Shown here: positions 12,428-56,725 of the stretch, piece after piece
Layout: every line of letters begins with the position of its first letter
How positions within the stretch are numbered: position 1 is the first letter of the stretch
Source of the DNA: Limanda limanda
Taxonomy: Eukaryota; Chordata; Actinopteri; Pleuronectiformes; Pleuronectidae
Direction of reading: 5' to 3'
Assembly (NCBI RefSeq): GCF_963576545.1
Contig: NC_083639.1
Span: 22,352,118-22,416,117 of the forward strand
Length of the DNA stretch: 64,000 nt
Made by a program: the position numbers and the translations under genes
Notes under the pieces: model-generated
Databases searched by the model: none
What the model saw: only the letters and a program-made list of their open reading frames with translations
Told to the model about the DNA's origin: nothing

Positions 12428-12640
12428 ATAAGCATCAATCAAATTTGAATTGTTTAGCCCATATTCACAATCACACTTGGCCTCATAGGTCTTAACAATC
12501 TCTACAAGTTGCAACATCATCTTTCTTTAACCATTGACTACAGTGAGGAAAAACTACTCCTCTCCAAAAGAAACCTTTACAGGGCAGAAGAGGCAGAAAC
12601 CTGAGAGATAGTTGTAAGTGTGGGATCCATTGGCCATTGG
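12428..12640 (+). repeat. Dispersed repeat, TTTAGCCCATATTCACAATC family
   Basis: Another copy of the family described at 6074-6210, with the GAGGAAAAACTACT and CCTTTACAGGGCAGAA sections recognisable. A short piece of a related repeat follows at 12925-12990. Confidence 0.6.
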
Positions 12641-13689
12641 AGTTGTGTTCATTTCATATTTAGAAAATATATACACAATAAATACCAAATATATCAGTAA
12701 TTCATTTGAGTAGTTATTTACTCTGGACATTTCATTAACTAACAAATATAAACAACAACAACACAAATACAACAAAGATGTATTATGTATACAATTTGTC
12801 AATTTATTCATGGCATGTTGGAGACAAAAATGGATAATGGAACATCCTGTGTCCAGGGGGTCACGACAAATATATTAAAAAAAAACATTTAACCATATTT
12901 AAACATACTCATATTTAAATTGATTCAGATCAATTTTATTTGTGTGGTGACAAATCATAACATTCATTGTCTCAAGGCACTTTAAATCAGAAAATACAGT
13001 GTGCCTAAATAAAATAAATGCAATGTTAAACTACAGTACTTTAAATATACACTTTTATTTACTTTTATATCCAACAGTAAAACACTGACAAAAGTCATTT
13101 TTCAATATTATGGTAAATTTCACTTTCACACTAATCCAGCGTTTTTCATCCAATAAAACAGAGAAGTTTGGCAAAGCTGCTGGTCCCATTATAGTTTGGG
13201 GTTGTGTCTAGATGGGCAGGAAGTGACAGTTTTAGAAACATCCACAATCACCTCCTGATTGGGTGTGATCAGTCACGACTCGAGTGTGCTAACACTTACT
13301 GTCAGTAGCAGTTCCACCTCGTTGTTGGTCCGAGAAAAGAAATCCCTGCTCTTACTTTTCACCATTGCTATTTGTAGTTTGTAGAATTTTCTGCAACTAA
13401 GCCACCAGAGTGGACTGTCTCCTTCTCCTTTGCATGACACACGTGTGACCAGTATGTCGCTGCTTTCACACATGCACTTATCTCCTGATCTTATCCTGAG
13501 GGGCTGCATGTGAGATCACTGATGTCCTAGACCTAGTCAGTTGCTTTTATATATTTTTATTCAGAAATGTTTATGTCAAAATAAATGTTACTTTGTATAA
13601 ATATGGGTAAAAAGTGAGTAAATAAGAAGTATACAGTGAGTAAATATATACTGGTTTCCTATTTTTTATTGCTCTCCTATATATGTTGT

Positions 13690-13806
13690 ATTTATTGCAT
13701 TTTTATGTTTCTAAGTTCATTGTATGCACCATTAAGCAGAGCAAATTCCTTGTATGTGTAAACATACTTGGCAATAAAATACTTCTGATTCTGATTCTGA
13801 TTCTGA
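13690..13806 (+). repeat. L2-like LINE 3' end
   Basis: GAGCAAATTCCTTGTATGTG, then GGCAATAAAATACT and a TTCTGA pentamer/hexamer tail. This is the typical 3' end of fish L2-clade retrotransposons. Only the tail is present. Confidence 0.6.
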
Positions 13807-16611
13807 CACTCTGCGTTTCTCCTGCCAGCCACCAAGTTAAAACTCCAGATAAGGAGTGTGAAAGAAAAGGTTTTAAACCATTGCTGGATCCAAGCCTTTT
13901 TCTGGATCCTTCCTAAAATAGTTTTCGAGTAACCTGCTGACACACAGCAATTGGCAGAGGCCATAACAACGTCAACTGGATAACTCACCTACGTTATATA
14001 GTGGCCACGATAATCACTAGACAAGAGGTATCCTAGAAAGCCAGTGGTGACAGTATTTTTCTACTTGTCCACCCAACATTTTACAAATAAAACATCTGAA
14101 TAAATGTTTCAAGAATCAAAATGAATATAAATTATGCTGCCAAAGAAACAACGCTTAAAAAAAAAAATTCTATATAAAGTATTTATTTGATCATCGCTTG
14201 TCATAATTTACTAAAGCAGCCTTGGGTACTTTGAAAGTCCACCACTGAGGAGGATGATAATGTCAGTATTAATGAATGTTCTGTTACCAGTCTAACGTAT
14301 GCAGCTACGTCCTTATAAACAAAAGTCCTCTAAATATAACTTTCAGCTATGTGAACAGATGTTTGCATGTGTGTGTGCAGCGTGGCTGAATATGTTGCAT
14401 CTGTTGTTTGGCTTCTCTGTTTACAAGGATCTATCGCACAATACACATCCTAGATGTTTAGAAGTCAGAAGGCCTTGATGCAATGACAGTGCTCAACACT
14501 TGACTTCCTTATTTTCTCCCTCTCTGTGTAATACTCTCAGAAACTTTGTTCACCTCTGAAACTGTTGGATTCATTTAGCACCTGCAGCTTCGTGTTTCCT
14601 GAGGATGAGTCAGCGGTTAAAGGTGGAAACTAAGAAATATAATAGAAATGAAAATGATGCAGGATGTCTGTTCATTAGAAAGTGATAAGAAAACCAGAGA
14701 AAGAGTCATATATCCAAGGTTCTGTGCAACTACAAAAAATATGTATAACAAAACATACTGGAAAATCTGACTGTCTAATGCCACAATGTTGTTAATATTG
14801 ATTGAGTCTATCTCTGTCTCTCCCATTTCTAATAACTATGTTGAATTAGATACAGTATTACCTAAGTTAATATATTTATAACGTGACTTTCATTTTTAAA
14901 TAAAAATGAGAGCACAGCTGTAATGTAACTGCTTCTGCTAATTGCTAACGAGAAGGAGCTGGGTTTATTCTCTTCATCATGATTCAGTTTAATCTCCCTC
15001 TTCATGTCCATTCAAACTCAAAGAAACCAGCTTAAAAAAATTCAGCTGAAGTGAGTTGTATATATTTTATCTTGCTGACCAGTTGGCTGCCTTTTAATTG
15101 GTGGGGCTTTATATTTGTACAATCAGCCGACGGGTGTGATGCCAAGATATCAGGAATGCAACAGCTACAGTGTTAATAAATAAAGATACAACATTAAATG
15201 CTACATTAACTCTACTTAGTCAGTTCAGAAACTGCCTCTAATTAACAATTTAAGTTGTTGCTATGAAAATATGTGAATGGGTGGTAAAAATAAAACATTT
15301 TAATAAAACCACTCTAATGGAGATTGCCTATGAGAGCAGTCCTGTTGTGTGTCTGATGTTCTGTGAGTGATAGTGGTAATTAAGGTGGGACCTTCTCTGC
15401 TCTTAACCTTCAACCAGTGAGAATTCTTTCCTAAATACAAATCATTTAGGCCAATACGGTGGCATAAGGTTTTTTTTCATGTGTTGCCTAATGTCTTTTT
15501 TTAGTGGATGAATATTTTCCTCTATAGAAGAGAAAAAAACAACTCCTAAGTTTGATCATTTGTGAGACTTTTCACAGCAGCTTGGTGAGTGTTTGTCTGT
15601 TTTGTCCATTAGGTATATATTTGGGTCATGTTTTGCATTTGGTAGTGCATTATTATTTTTCTGTTTATTTTATTTCATCATATTTTCCACTGATAATAAT
15701 ACAGCTAATTTAGTGATGTATGCAGAGCTGCAGTGGGTGTAATGATGGAATAATGTTAAGTGTATGTGGGAATAACTGGGGGTTCATTATTCTGCCCAAA
15801 TTGTCTAAATACACCATTACAGCGCCAGAATGCCCTATTTTCCATAGTGTATTTATGGAAATGATACATCTCTAAAGTATAATAATATTTGATACAGTAA
15901 AACTAATGTCAAACAGTCAGATCTAGTATTTAACTTGAAGAGATATATAGAGTGTGTTTGGGTAAAATGGTCTTTGTTCTTTATCATGGTGAACTTTAAA
16001 CTTTTAATAAATACAAAACAAAACTTAACATGTGCTGACAAATGAGGCAAAACATGTAAAGAAAACAACCAACTGAAAGCAACCTGAACACTTGCACGTC
16101 TGTCCTGCTGTGACTGTCACTGAGACCAGCAGCAGGTAGTGAATGAAACAAGCTTTCCACCGGGCATGGATCACGCTCACATTAATAACACTCTCATTTG
16201 GGTGGGCTCTCCCTTCACTCGTGACAGTCATTTCCTTGATGGGTGTCAGAAATTAACGATGAAGTGTTGTCTTCCAGTTCCAACATTTTAAGCCTGCCAA
16301 AGGTTAAGGAAACACGGCACCATAACACAGAGGCTCGGTGTTTGTCTTGAAACCAGGCAGCGCTCGCATCTGCACTCCTGCTCTGGAGCTGTCGGACACT
16401 CGTTCCTGCGCTGAGCGAACACTGTGTTTGGTCTCACAACTGTTCATACTTCATTAGTGAAGGGTCTTTAAAACCGCAAATAGAAATCTAGAAGAATATG
16501 AACTCTTTTTACACTTGGCAGAGCGTTCGTCCTGAAAGTTTAACAGATGTGGCCAACATGACTCAGGTTGGAATCAAAAGTGAAATGCTATTTATAACAG
16601 CAACCATTATC

Positions 16612-16619
16612 ATAATAAT

Positions 16620-16660
<41 letters not shown>

Positions 16661-16661
16661 G
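16612..16661. repeat. (ATA)n microsatellite
   Basis: Uninterrupted AAT/ATA triplets. Produces spurious poly-Ile open frames on both strands. Confidence 0.97.
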
Positions 16662-16689
16662 TACAAGTACATCAAAGTAAAAATGTGGA

Positions 16690-17060
16690 ATATGGCCAAA
16701 AAGGCCACTAAATGCAAAATAGCAGGCTTCCTGTTGTGTTTTTCCAATTGGACCTAAAAACTTTTTTGTTTGTCTGGTCATGATACACCTGTATATCGAT
16801 TTTTGTGAAGACCGGTCAATGTGAACACCTTCCGGGGGTCTCGGGGGGCACTGTTTAGCCATTTTGCAACGCCCATTAAAAATTCCTTCAGAATACGTAA
16901 ATTTTCACCACTTTCTAGCTTTCTGCAAATTGTGGTAAGAAGTTGAGCATGGTAAAGCCCTCAAAAAGCCAATTCATTTGCCTGAATAATAATAATTATA
17001 ATCCTTACAATTTCAATAGGGTCTCACCTGACCTTTGATCAGTGCTCGGGCCCTAAATAC
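16690..17060. repeat. Dispersed repeat ending in GTGCTCGGGCCCTAA
   Basis: ATGGCCAAAAAGGCCACTAA at one end and CAGTGCTCGGGCCCTAA at the other. Resembles an abundant fish repeat, but I cannot name the family. Confidence 0.45.
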
Positions 17061-18252
17061 ATCTTTTAAAAAATAAGTACATTGATACTGTGGGGGAAGC
17101 AAAATAAGAAACACTAAGAACGTGTGTGTGTGTGTTTGGTGTGTGTGTTTGTGTGTGTCAAACATCACTCTGCACTTGTGAGTGTGTGTGAGACACCAGC
17201 AGAGAGTTCCTGTTGTCTGACAGAACAGTTAATCCACACACTGGGGAGCGATGGCGAAATGCAGAGAAACACCGGTCGAGGAGTCATCAGCCACTTTTCA
17301 TCACCGCCACAAAAAACAGGCAACTTAGGTTCTTCTTTGTGAGGAGACGGCTGCAGGGCCCGGACACAGTCGCTGCTCCCCATAGCTTTACCAATCTGTT
17401 GGCAGGGGAATCACTGCTTATGATCACTAATGACAGGCCTGAACTCAGAGGAATGGGAAGAATAAAAGGCAGAGTAATGGGGGGGGGGAGGGGGCTTTTT
17501 AACAACCTGCATCATTGCACAGCCACACAAAGGCAAAGCTTAACCTAACATTCCTGCGTAATTAAGACATCTCTCACGTGGCACGTTTCTCCTGACCACC
17601 GGGGACCCCCATACAGAACGGGAGGGCTTTCAAAGCAGGCGAGGGCGGCCCACTCACATCTGTGATCACTAAGCATGTGCAGCGTGGCCATGAGTGCAGT
17701 TAGACTGTAACACTCTGCAGGCGATGTTTTTAATACACTGACATTTAAATTGTGATCCCACTTGCCCTTTAGTGGGGACCAACAGCACCGGGGAAACTGA
17801 GGGACGACCAGAGACAACTTTCAGCCAGAGAAACTTTGATAAGGAAATTAAATTATATAAAGCAGTTTTTTTTATTTTATTTTATTAAAATAATAGGATA
17901 ATATTTTAGTTTCCTCTGCAATCCAATTTCAAAATGTGAGTCATTAAGATTTATTCTGGACAAATGAATTAGTTATATTTATTACTCTTACTGCCCTGAG
18001 CATGTGGTTTATTAAAAAAACTAATTTTAGTCCTCAGTTATAGATAAAAGAAATGTGACATGATGATTCGCACTAAATTGACTTTGATTGTTATGGTCAC
18101 ATTCACACTTATATTGGGATTTCAAATATACAAAAGCAGGTTGAACACAGTACTTGTATTTGTAATTACATTTTTCTTTTTGCCTGTAGTTTATCTGCAG
18201 CCACATTTCTTTTATTCCACTAACAATGCAGCAGTGAATCTCTGAGTCTGCA

Positions 18253-18276
18253 GTGTGTGTGTGTGTGTGTGTGTGT
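18253..18276. repeat. (GT)n microsatellite
   Basis: Twelve GT units. Confidence 0.9.
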
Positions 18277-18339
18277 TTGCCTCCACTTTCATCCCAGTGT
18301 AAACCTGCTTTCATGTCAGTGTGTGAAAATGATCCTGAG

Positions 18340-18690
18340 CGGACAAATCATGTGATTGTTTCGCGCGCTGATGTCGGCGCACTTCACGATCTTGTGTTAA
18401 CAATTAGCCAACAATAACAACTCACTTTGATGCTCGCCAGGGTGGAAACGGGGTCACGACCTTAAAAACAGCCACGCCGGTTCCAATGCAGCCCTCCCAC
18501 CCACGCCCAACCCCCCGACCACCACCCGGATCTCATTCACACACTCGCAAGTCTGATTGAGAAATTTAATAAAACACTGGTGCAGGAGGAAATGCAAGTT
18601 CCCATGAAGCCCACTGCTCACGTTTTATTCTTGTGTGAAATCAATTGTGTCCAGATGTGTTATTAGGCCTGGATCGACACAGTGGAGCAG
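18340..18690. promoter_or_regulatory. Candidate conserved non-coding element
   Basis: Repeat-free and locally CpG-bearing (CGCGCGCTGATGTCGGCGCA), with AACAATTAGCCAACAATAAC and TGTGAAATCAATTGTGTCC. It lies about 3 kb beyond the phf2 stop. Confidence 0.22.
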
Positions 18691-20719
18691 AACGTATGAA
18701 GGCATCTCATCATTTATCAGTTGATGTAATCAGGCTTTAATTGCACAGAGTGAGACGTGTTTTTGTTGGAGACGCTGATTTGAAACGTCCTGTAAATAAT
18801 AATGTGTTGATCTCGTTCTTTCCCCAAAACTAGTTTTCCTTTCTCCTCTCTTGTTATAATAATACAGCTGGGAAAATTTAATAAAATCAAATCAGAATAT
18901 AAAAGCATCAGAATGTGTATTAAAATCAAAACATTCAGCTCAACACGGCATCCTGCATTTTCACTCTACTCCAACAGCACTGCATTATGTGTACTTAAAA
19001 ACATGCACATACACTTTATGACTCCATCTAGTGGCGTAGACTTATAATAATAATAACACTGGCTGCCACAGACTTGAGAACACAATCAGATCTTGTGAAG
19101 ATGTTAATGTGAAAATGGGTATTTATTTCTATGAATTGTTTTGAACTGGTAGATCCTGTATGGATTTCTGTGTAGCTACATGATATTTAAACTTTGCAAC
19201 ACCTGCTCAGGACAGTGAAAGTCCCTGAATAAAAAGAAAAGAGTCTGACTACTGGAGAGCACTTTCACGTTAATACAGTTTTAATGGTGTTGACTTTGGC
19301 TTGGTTTTAATTAATGACTTGGCTAAAGTAGCTGCTACAGCTTTGGGAGACAAGATCCCGGACCGAGACCAGGGGCTGAAGCTCGGCCTGAAATAAAACA
19401 AGGGAGCCGGATCAGTGTGTGATCAGTGTGCACTGGTGCAGGGTATGATGCAACTGGAAATATGACAATGTGAAGCAGGAAAAAACATTTTTAGTCGACA
19501 CCACAGAAGCCGTCACATTGCAAGTGGGAGAGGAACACATTACAAAGGAGGTTTTCCACAGTAACTGTATTGCAAAAGTAAACAAGGCGGACAATCATAT
19601 CATTCAACAACAATATGTTTGCTCCTCGGAGTTTGCCATTTCTCTATGTCTTAGAAAAGTGAGCCATGATCTCAAACAGAATTGTCTAAATACAGAAAAA
19701 TATAGATTCAGGTCAAAAAGGATTGTAAATACTTACTAGTACTGTAAATAACAGTGAGGGAAGACAGCTACAACAGGTATCAGTCACTGTCCTGGCACAG
19801 TGGATGCATTTAATAGGTCGGACATAAAAAAATAAACCACAACAACGCAACACACAAATTGTACAAATAAAAAACCTGAAAATATGTCCCACTGGCAGAG
19901 TTTGATCGGAGCGCATCTCATGTGTGAGGAGTGGACTTGTGGTTTACATCTGTGACTAAAACACTGCTGCTATAGAGTGCAGCACATTAAACCAGGGTTA
20001 AATATGTCCTGACCCAAAGGAAACGGCGTGACGGAGGCCAGGACGCGTCTGCTCGGACCTAGAATATTAACAATAATAACATGTCACATTGGAAATGGTT
20101 ACCACGGCATCATGATAACATTGACACCGAGTGAAGATGGGATGGGGTAAAAAGTTTTCTAATGAAGATTCTGGTGTGTAAAATGTCTGCGATGCCCCCA
20201 AACACATACACACAAACACGCTCACACACACACGTCCAAAACAAAAAAGGAAAACTCAAATTTTCTGCTGGGGGAAATTTCTCAAGTTGATGAAATATTC
20301 AAAACAATAACTCTTAAGAATTGTACAAGTATAAAAAAGCTACAAACATTAATAAATTACATCACTGACACATAAACACTTCACAAGGTGCTAGTAAAAT
20401 AATTCCGAAACCCTTCAGGATACTAGAACTCGAACAAGAGGCTGGTCATAGAAACTTGAAGTTTTTTTTTTTTTCTTTTTATATAATTTATCCTCAAAGC
20501 TTCGTGTCTTGTTCAAACAGAATAACAATACAATTAGCTTTGTGTATGTAAGGCCATATGACAATAAAATGTATTATTTCTTCAGTTATTTTCCAGGCAA
20601 CACCTTTCAATCTAAGGGGGTGGGGGGGGGGGGGAACAAGGTTAAAAATGAATCTCTGCTATTGAAAGAAAAAGCAAAACAACAAAATAAAAAGTTCAAA
20701 TATTAGGACAATTATGTAT

Positions 20720-21786
20720 ATCCATATATATATATTTGTATTCATTTATTCATAATTAGCAAAACCGGTAAAAATGTAGGATTAAGCCTTAAGGAGAAAA
20801 GATACAAAAAGTAGTAATTTAAAAGGCTATGTACAAGCTACATTCTATATACTGTACTGTGTGAAGCCGTATAAATGCAGAGAGGAGCCTAAGTTGTCGG
20901 TGCTGCCTGCGAAAGCAAAAGAAGAGAGAAAGTATCCCCATGCAACTGCAGACCTGACATGGATGAGGCTTATCATTAGCTACAGGTCCCGCGTGGTGTG
21001 AGCAGTCCTACGCTTCTCATGTCCAAACACACAAATCCTCAGAGGCCTCCGTGGCCGTTTAGTCGTACGCTTTTCCTATGTTTAACTGCAGGAAAACATC
21101 CGGACGCCGCCGCCTCCTGGTGCACAGCGCTACTCGGGGATTCACTTTGTGCTTTACAGTTGTTCCGTGAAACTCTCATTTCCTATCTACGACACGAATA
21201 AATAAATATCAGGGCTGATAGTGCTCTGCAAACGTCAGTGTTAACATAAAGGGATAAATGCTTGAGTTGACTCCGATCCAAACCGTGCTCGACAGCAACA
21301 CACGGGGAATCTGCGCTCCTGGGAGAGGCCGATCCGTCCGTCATCAGTGTTGCAATGATAAGCTGCATCCATACAGAAGGAATTAACAAGTCAAATCCCC
21401 AGACCCTGGCCAAAGCACACATGCAACTGAATACATGCAAGGGATACTTTCAAAAATCTTGGAATGACTGCAATGTACTTCTACTTCATGTTTTAGCAAC
21501 CCCTGATAAACTAACAGCTGTAGTAAAATGACATGTTCTCTTAAAAAATATTTATAGTAGGTTCTGTACACTTTAATATCTGAAAGTTATAAAGTATAAG
21601 TAGAGGCAAAAACCTATTTGAGTGATGTTCTTCTTAGAAATTGAAAAATGCATGATTTTCTTCTTCTCCCATCTTGTTGCAGTTATTGTTTTTTTTTCCA
21701 TTGTTGGCTTTAATCAGTGAACAGGGAGGGAGGTTGGGATGGGACCCAGCTCATGAGTTCCCAGTCCTACAACAGTCTGCTGCATA
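20720..21786 (-). other. phf2: Probable phf2 3' untranslated region
   Basis: Non-coding sequence right after the phf2 stop. The first good minus-strand AATAAA I see lies at 20745-20750, suggesting cleavage near 20.72 kb. Another AATAAA at 19122-19127 would give a longer form. The 3' end is inferred only. Confidence 0.4.
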
Positions 21787-52228
<30,442 letters not shown>

Positions 52229-52611
52229 GTTCAATTCACAGCTGCGTCGGGATCGACTTGTTGGGGGGCTGCGGGAGGAACCGCGTCCTGCAAACAATAT
52301 GATCCAGTCTGATCTTCCCCAGAAAGAAAAAAAGCCAGGGAGGGCAGTCCCGCCGGACACATGCGGCTCTTTACACGCACGTCTCCCTCGCTACACTGCC
52401 GCGGCCGTGCGGTGGAGGAACGATGGAGCCCCGTGGTGGCGAAGCGGTCCTGGAACGCATCCTTTATTATTATCACTATTATTGTTGTTATTCCCGGGTG
52501 CGTGCCCCCTGGTGCCCGCGTTCCACCGGCATGTCAGCAGCAGCTAGGAGCCAAAAGCGTCGATGGTCCGCCCGCGAAATGAGCAAATTAAATAAATAAG
52601 CGACGTGAAAG

Positions 52612-52619
52612 TTACGTCA
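52612..52619 (-). promoter_or_regulatory. CRE-like site upstream of phf2
   Basis: The plus strand reads TTACGTCA (minus: TGACGTAA), a CREB/ATF-type site about 385 bp upstream of the phf2 ATG at the island edge. A single match of this length can arise by chance. Confidence 0.3.
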
Positions 52620-52765
52620 GGGGAGCAGGTTAATCGGCAGAGCTCGAATCAGATGAATGAACGTCCGGGGATCAATCAGCATTAAGCGCTTTCATTCTGC
52701 TTATTGACAGACATACAAAGGAAGAGGTCACATGTTGAGGATACAAAAATTACCGTTTATCCAAT

Positions 52766-54245
52766 ACTTCAACTCGGATACGCACGATAAAAAAAATATA
52801 ATCATTTATTAATAATACATTTGTTTAATGTTAAATTTAAATTTTTTACGCTTTTCAGGTCGATTATTACATCTGATACTATACAGTAGCGTTAATAGAT
52901 TCTGAGGATGAGGATGTTAGATTACATTGAAATAAATAAATGCAACATAAAGAATAACAATGCATTTTAGTACAAGGATTTATTCTCCAACCATATATAG
53001 CAGTGGCTGAGAGACCAAGGCTTTGAAATGTTGACCCTGAGACAAATCATACACAATATAGCTAATTTTCAATATTTTATATTATATTTTACTTACTTAT
53101 AGTTGAATTACTTCAACTCGGATACACACGATAAAAACAATATAATCATTTTTTAATTATTTTACACATTGGACCTCGGGGCAAGCTTTTCAGGTCGATT
53201 ATTACATCTGATACTATACATTAGCGTCAATAGATTCTGAGGATGAGGATATTAGATTAAATTGAAATAAATAAATGCAACATAAAGAATAACAATGCAT
53301 TTCAGAACATGGATTATTTTCCATCGATTCTGTTCAGTATCGCGATATTTTGCGCCCCTCGATTATATCGATATTGTAGCACAAAGTATTGCAATATTTA
53401 AAAAATATATATATATATTTTTTTATATTTATTTACAGTTATATATGTAACAGCCCCTGGCTGGCAAAGCATGACGAGGAGAGTTTCAGAGTTTAAAAGA
53501 CACCTAGTGTGTATGAGGAAAGGATGTTCTCCACTGCAGGAGATATAGTAACGGCCCAGAGGAGCACTTTAACATCTGAGCATGTTGACCAACTCCTTTT
53601 TCTGAACAAAAATGCCAATATTCCCAAATGAATTTAACATTTTGGGTCATTATTACATCTGATACTATACATTAGCGTTAATAGATTATGAGGATATTAG
53701 ATTAAATTGAAATAAATAGATGCAACATAAAGAATAACAATGCATTTTAGTACATGGATTATTCTCCACCCATATATAGGAGTGGCTGAGAGACCAAGGC
53801 TTTGAAATGTTGACCCTGAGACAAATCATACAGAAAATATAGCTAATTTTTTATATTTGATATTATATTTTACTTACTTATAGTTGAATTACTTCAACTC
53901 GGATACACACGATAACAAAAATATAATCATTTATTAATAATACATTTGTTTAATGTTAAATTTAATTATTTTACACATTGGAGCTTTTCAGGTCGGTTAT
54001 TACATCTGATACTATACATTAGCGTTAATAGATTCTGAGGATGAGGATATTAGATTAAATTGAAATAAATAAATGCAACATAAAGAATAACAATGCATTT
54101 TAGTACAAGGATTATTCTCCACCCATAGATAGCAGTGGCTGGCCGAGAGACCAAGGCTTTGAAATGTTGACCCTGAGACAAATCATACAGAAAATATAGC
54201 TAATTTTTAATATTTTATATTATATTTGACTTACTTATAGTTAAA
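52766..54245. repeat. Tandem array of ~345-bp units with a hAT fragment inside
   Basis: Units start ACTTCAACTCGGATACRCACG-like at 52766, 53110 and 53890. Each contains TATTACATCTGATACTATAC, AAATGCAACATAAAGAATAA and AGACCAAGGCTTTGAAATGT. The second unit is broken at 53322, and sequence resumes at 53651 from TATTACATCTGATACTATAC, so four full or partial units exist. Confidence 0.88.
53323..53650 (+). mobile_element. hAT element fragment (copy C)
   Basis: Left-half fragment of the 22210-type element, from ATCGATTCTGTTCAGTATCG through the FSTAGDIVTAQRS tail frame to ACATTTTGGGTCAT. It lacks both termini and lies within the 345-bp tandem array. Confidence 0.85.
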
Positions 54246-55414
54246 TTATAAGAATTATAACCATTATTTGTATTTTGCTTTTCATTTAACAGAAAGATCC
54301 ACTGAAGATAAACACATTAATGCATTAAAGGTTGAAAGCCTGTTCAAATTAGTTGAGTATTGAAAGTGATTATTAAAGTTGTAAAACAAAATGTAATACT
54401 TTGATATCATTTTAATATATCATCAATAAAAGCTTGCAAACATGGTTTAGAGTTTAATCAGAATAAGAACTAGAGCTTGATAGTAAATTTAAAGTCCCCT
54501 CTAATTGCTGCATTTACTTAGAGGCACAAGCATATTATAACAATAATTTGACTGTCCATTCATAAATTGAAAAAAATAAAGCATATAATTGGTCTCGCTC
54601 TCAAAACTATCCTTGAAATAATAACAAAACTAAATATTGAAGTATGATCTGGGTTTAAAGAACCATCAGCCAAAGGTTGCACAGAAATCTAACATTTATT
54701 TATTGATCATAGGTCATCATAGCTCATAATGAGGCTGAAGGTCAAAGTCAAGTTTTATTATTTATTATGATTTTTTATTGGATGGTGAACTGCTTTATCA
54801 GAGAACAATAACTGTGTGATAAATAACTCAACAATAACTCGTCAGAAAATAGTTTGATAATGTGCCTGATTACCATGGTGTACACTACCGTATACTTGCA
54901 TATTTCCTAGACACATAACTATTAGTATTTTATGAATTACTTTTACATACAATTAACATCTTTAAGTTGTAAACTACTTTTCCCTTGGTATAAATGTCAT
55001 GTTATTTGGTTGGACGTTGCATTTACCGTTACCTACGCACTACTATATAAGCTGATACCGTGTGTTATAGATTTGTATTATGAATTGAAACACTTTATTG
55101 CCCTCTGTAATCTTTCATTGTCACTTCATCAGCAGATCAAGTTTATTCAGTCGTCATAGAGATGGAGCTGTTGCCGAGTGATGTCAGGGACCTTTGTGAT
55201 GTCATCCCTGGCGACCAAGCCCCAACAGATCAAACTCCACCCACTAAAGAAGACTGTCAATCAGTTGAAAGGCTCCCAACAAAACAGTATTAGCCACATT
55301 TTGTAGAACATTTGTATTAGTCTGAAAAAAATATAATTATAAGAATTATAAAGATCATTGTGGTCCTTCTGCTTCAGTATGAAGAGCAATAAATAAATCA
55401 AACAAACAAGAGCT

Positions 55415-56725
55415 TGTACTAAAAGAATATAGTTTTATTAAGCACTGTAGCTAAGTTTCCTTCAAATACACCATCCCCATGATCCAACATCCAATCAAAC
55501 CCAACAGCAGTTTATTCTTTCACAATCCATGAGTTAGGAAGAAACTGTGATCAGCTCACATAGAAGGTTACCTATTTAGGGACCGGGGGGGGGGTACAGT
55601 ACACCACTTCTCTGATCACTGAAGGACAACGAGAAGCTTTAGGAGAATTAAGTGGACATGATAAATGATGATCCTGGTGTAGAGGTGGTGTGAGGGTAAA
55701 AACAACACTAAAGTCAATTACTGGCTGATGGCTAAAGTTTTCATTAGAAGGTCGAGTACGTTGCTTTGAGCTGCAAAAGGGTTGATTTTGATCCAAGCTA
55801 TGAATATTTTTTTTCTTAAGTTATTTGACTAATGCAGAACAGCAACAGAGAACAATACAGTATGAATACACTAGTTCAAAGTAGCTACATAATATTGTTT
55901 TTTAAGTTTTTTAACTAAATGCAACAGAGGTCAGTATCACAGGGGTAATGAACAAGGTCAGAACAAATCTGTTACTAACAGTTAACATCATTTATTATGG
56001 GATATCAGTGGTATTAAGTTGTTTCTTCAATTTGCAAATGGGCACGGTGCTTGTAAAGATGGAAGAAAAAGGACGACATGCATAATAACTACACACCTCT
56101 TTGATGTGTGAACCATGCAAAAGGTTTGTGTTGAAGCGGTGCTGTTACAGCTCCACGTGTGAGGAAACCTATCAGGGTGTGAAGAGATCTTTTGAGTCTG
56201 ATTTTTGAGCATTTTTTTTCCCAAAACGTTACAGCTAAGTGGCGGAAACCGCAGAGAGCTGCTGCTGCTTCAGTGGGAATCAAACACAAAAGTGGTGGAC
56301 CAAAGGGGGACATGTTGCATTTTGCTTTTCTGTTTCTACGTGTAGTTTTCAACGTGCAGTTATCATGACAACACAAAACTGATTAAACTGTACTGTCACG
56401 AGTACATGGTGCCAAGTACTGGTAGATTATTAACCTAGAAGAACAAAAATATTCCCAATCAAAGCTTCTTAAAGCTTTTAGTATTAAAAGAAAAGTAAAA
56501 GTGTAATTCTCTTAAACATGTAGAAACGATGGAGACGCTGGGATGTCACCAGGGACTCCTTCACATCGCGGTGTGTCATATATTGTGTGTTTACTGAGAG
56601 GGATCTGAAACTCATCTCTGTTCTTTGAGAGGAAACGTGTACATTTGACTGTAGGCTTTTCAAATTATCAGGTATTCCTAACGCTGCTCCATCTTTCATC
56701 CATCACCCTCTCTAGAAAAATAGGC
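55415..56725 (-). other. fam120a: Probable fam120a 3' untranslated region
   Basis: Non-coding sequence after the fam120a stop. Minus-strand AATAAA signals lie at 55512-55517 and 55434-55439. The end near 55.4 kb is inferred from the second. Confidence 0.45.

Larger units (their letters stand above)
1..20719. other. Region 3' of phf2 without a recognisable gene
   Basis: No open frame here shows gene-like protein sequence apart from a transposase remnant at 7.2-7.45 kb. Unique high-complexity stretches (mainly 2.4-6.0, 11.2-12.3 and 17.4-18.7 kb) alternate with AT-rich sequence, microsatellites and dispersed repeats. In mammals this side of PHF2 leads towards BARX1, which is not in the window. 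Confidence 0.7.
52229..55414. other. fam120a-phf2 intergenic region
   Basis: About 3.2 kb: phf2 5' flank and CpG-island edge, the 345-bp tandem array (52.77-54.25 kb), and AT-rich sequence. No gene recognised. Confidence 0.8.

Noticed and set aside
52229..52360. N-terminal extension of Phf2 upstream of the chosen ATG
   Set aside because: The frame is open, but that stretch contains no ATG, and MATxPVYC is the family start with a good Kozak context.
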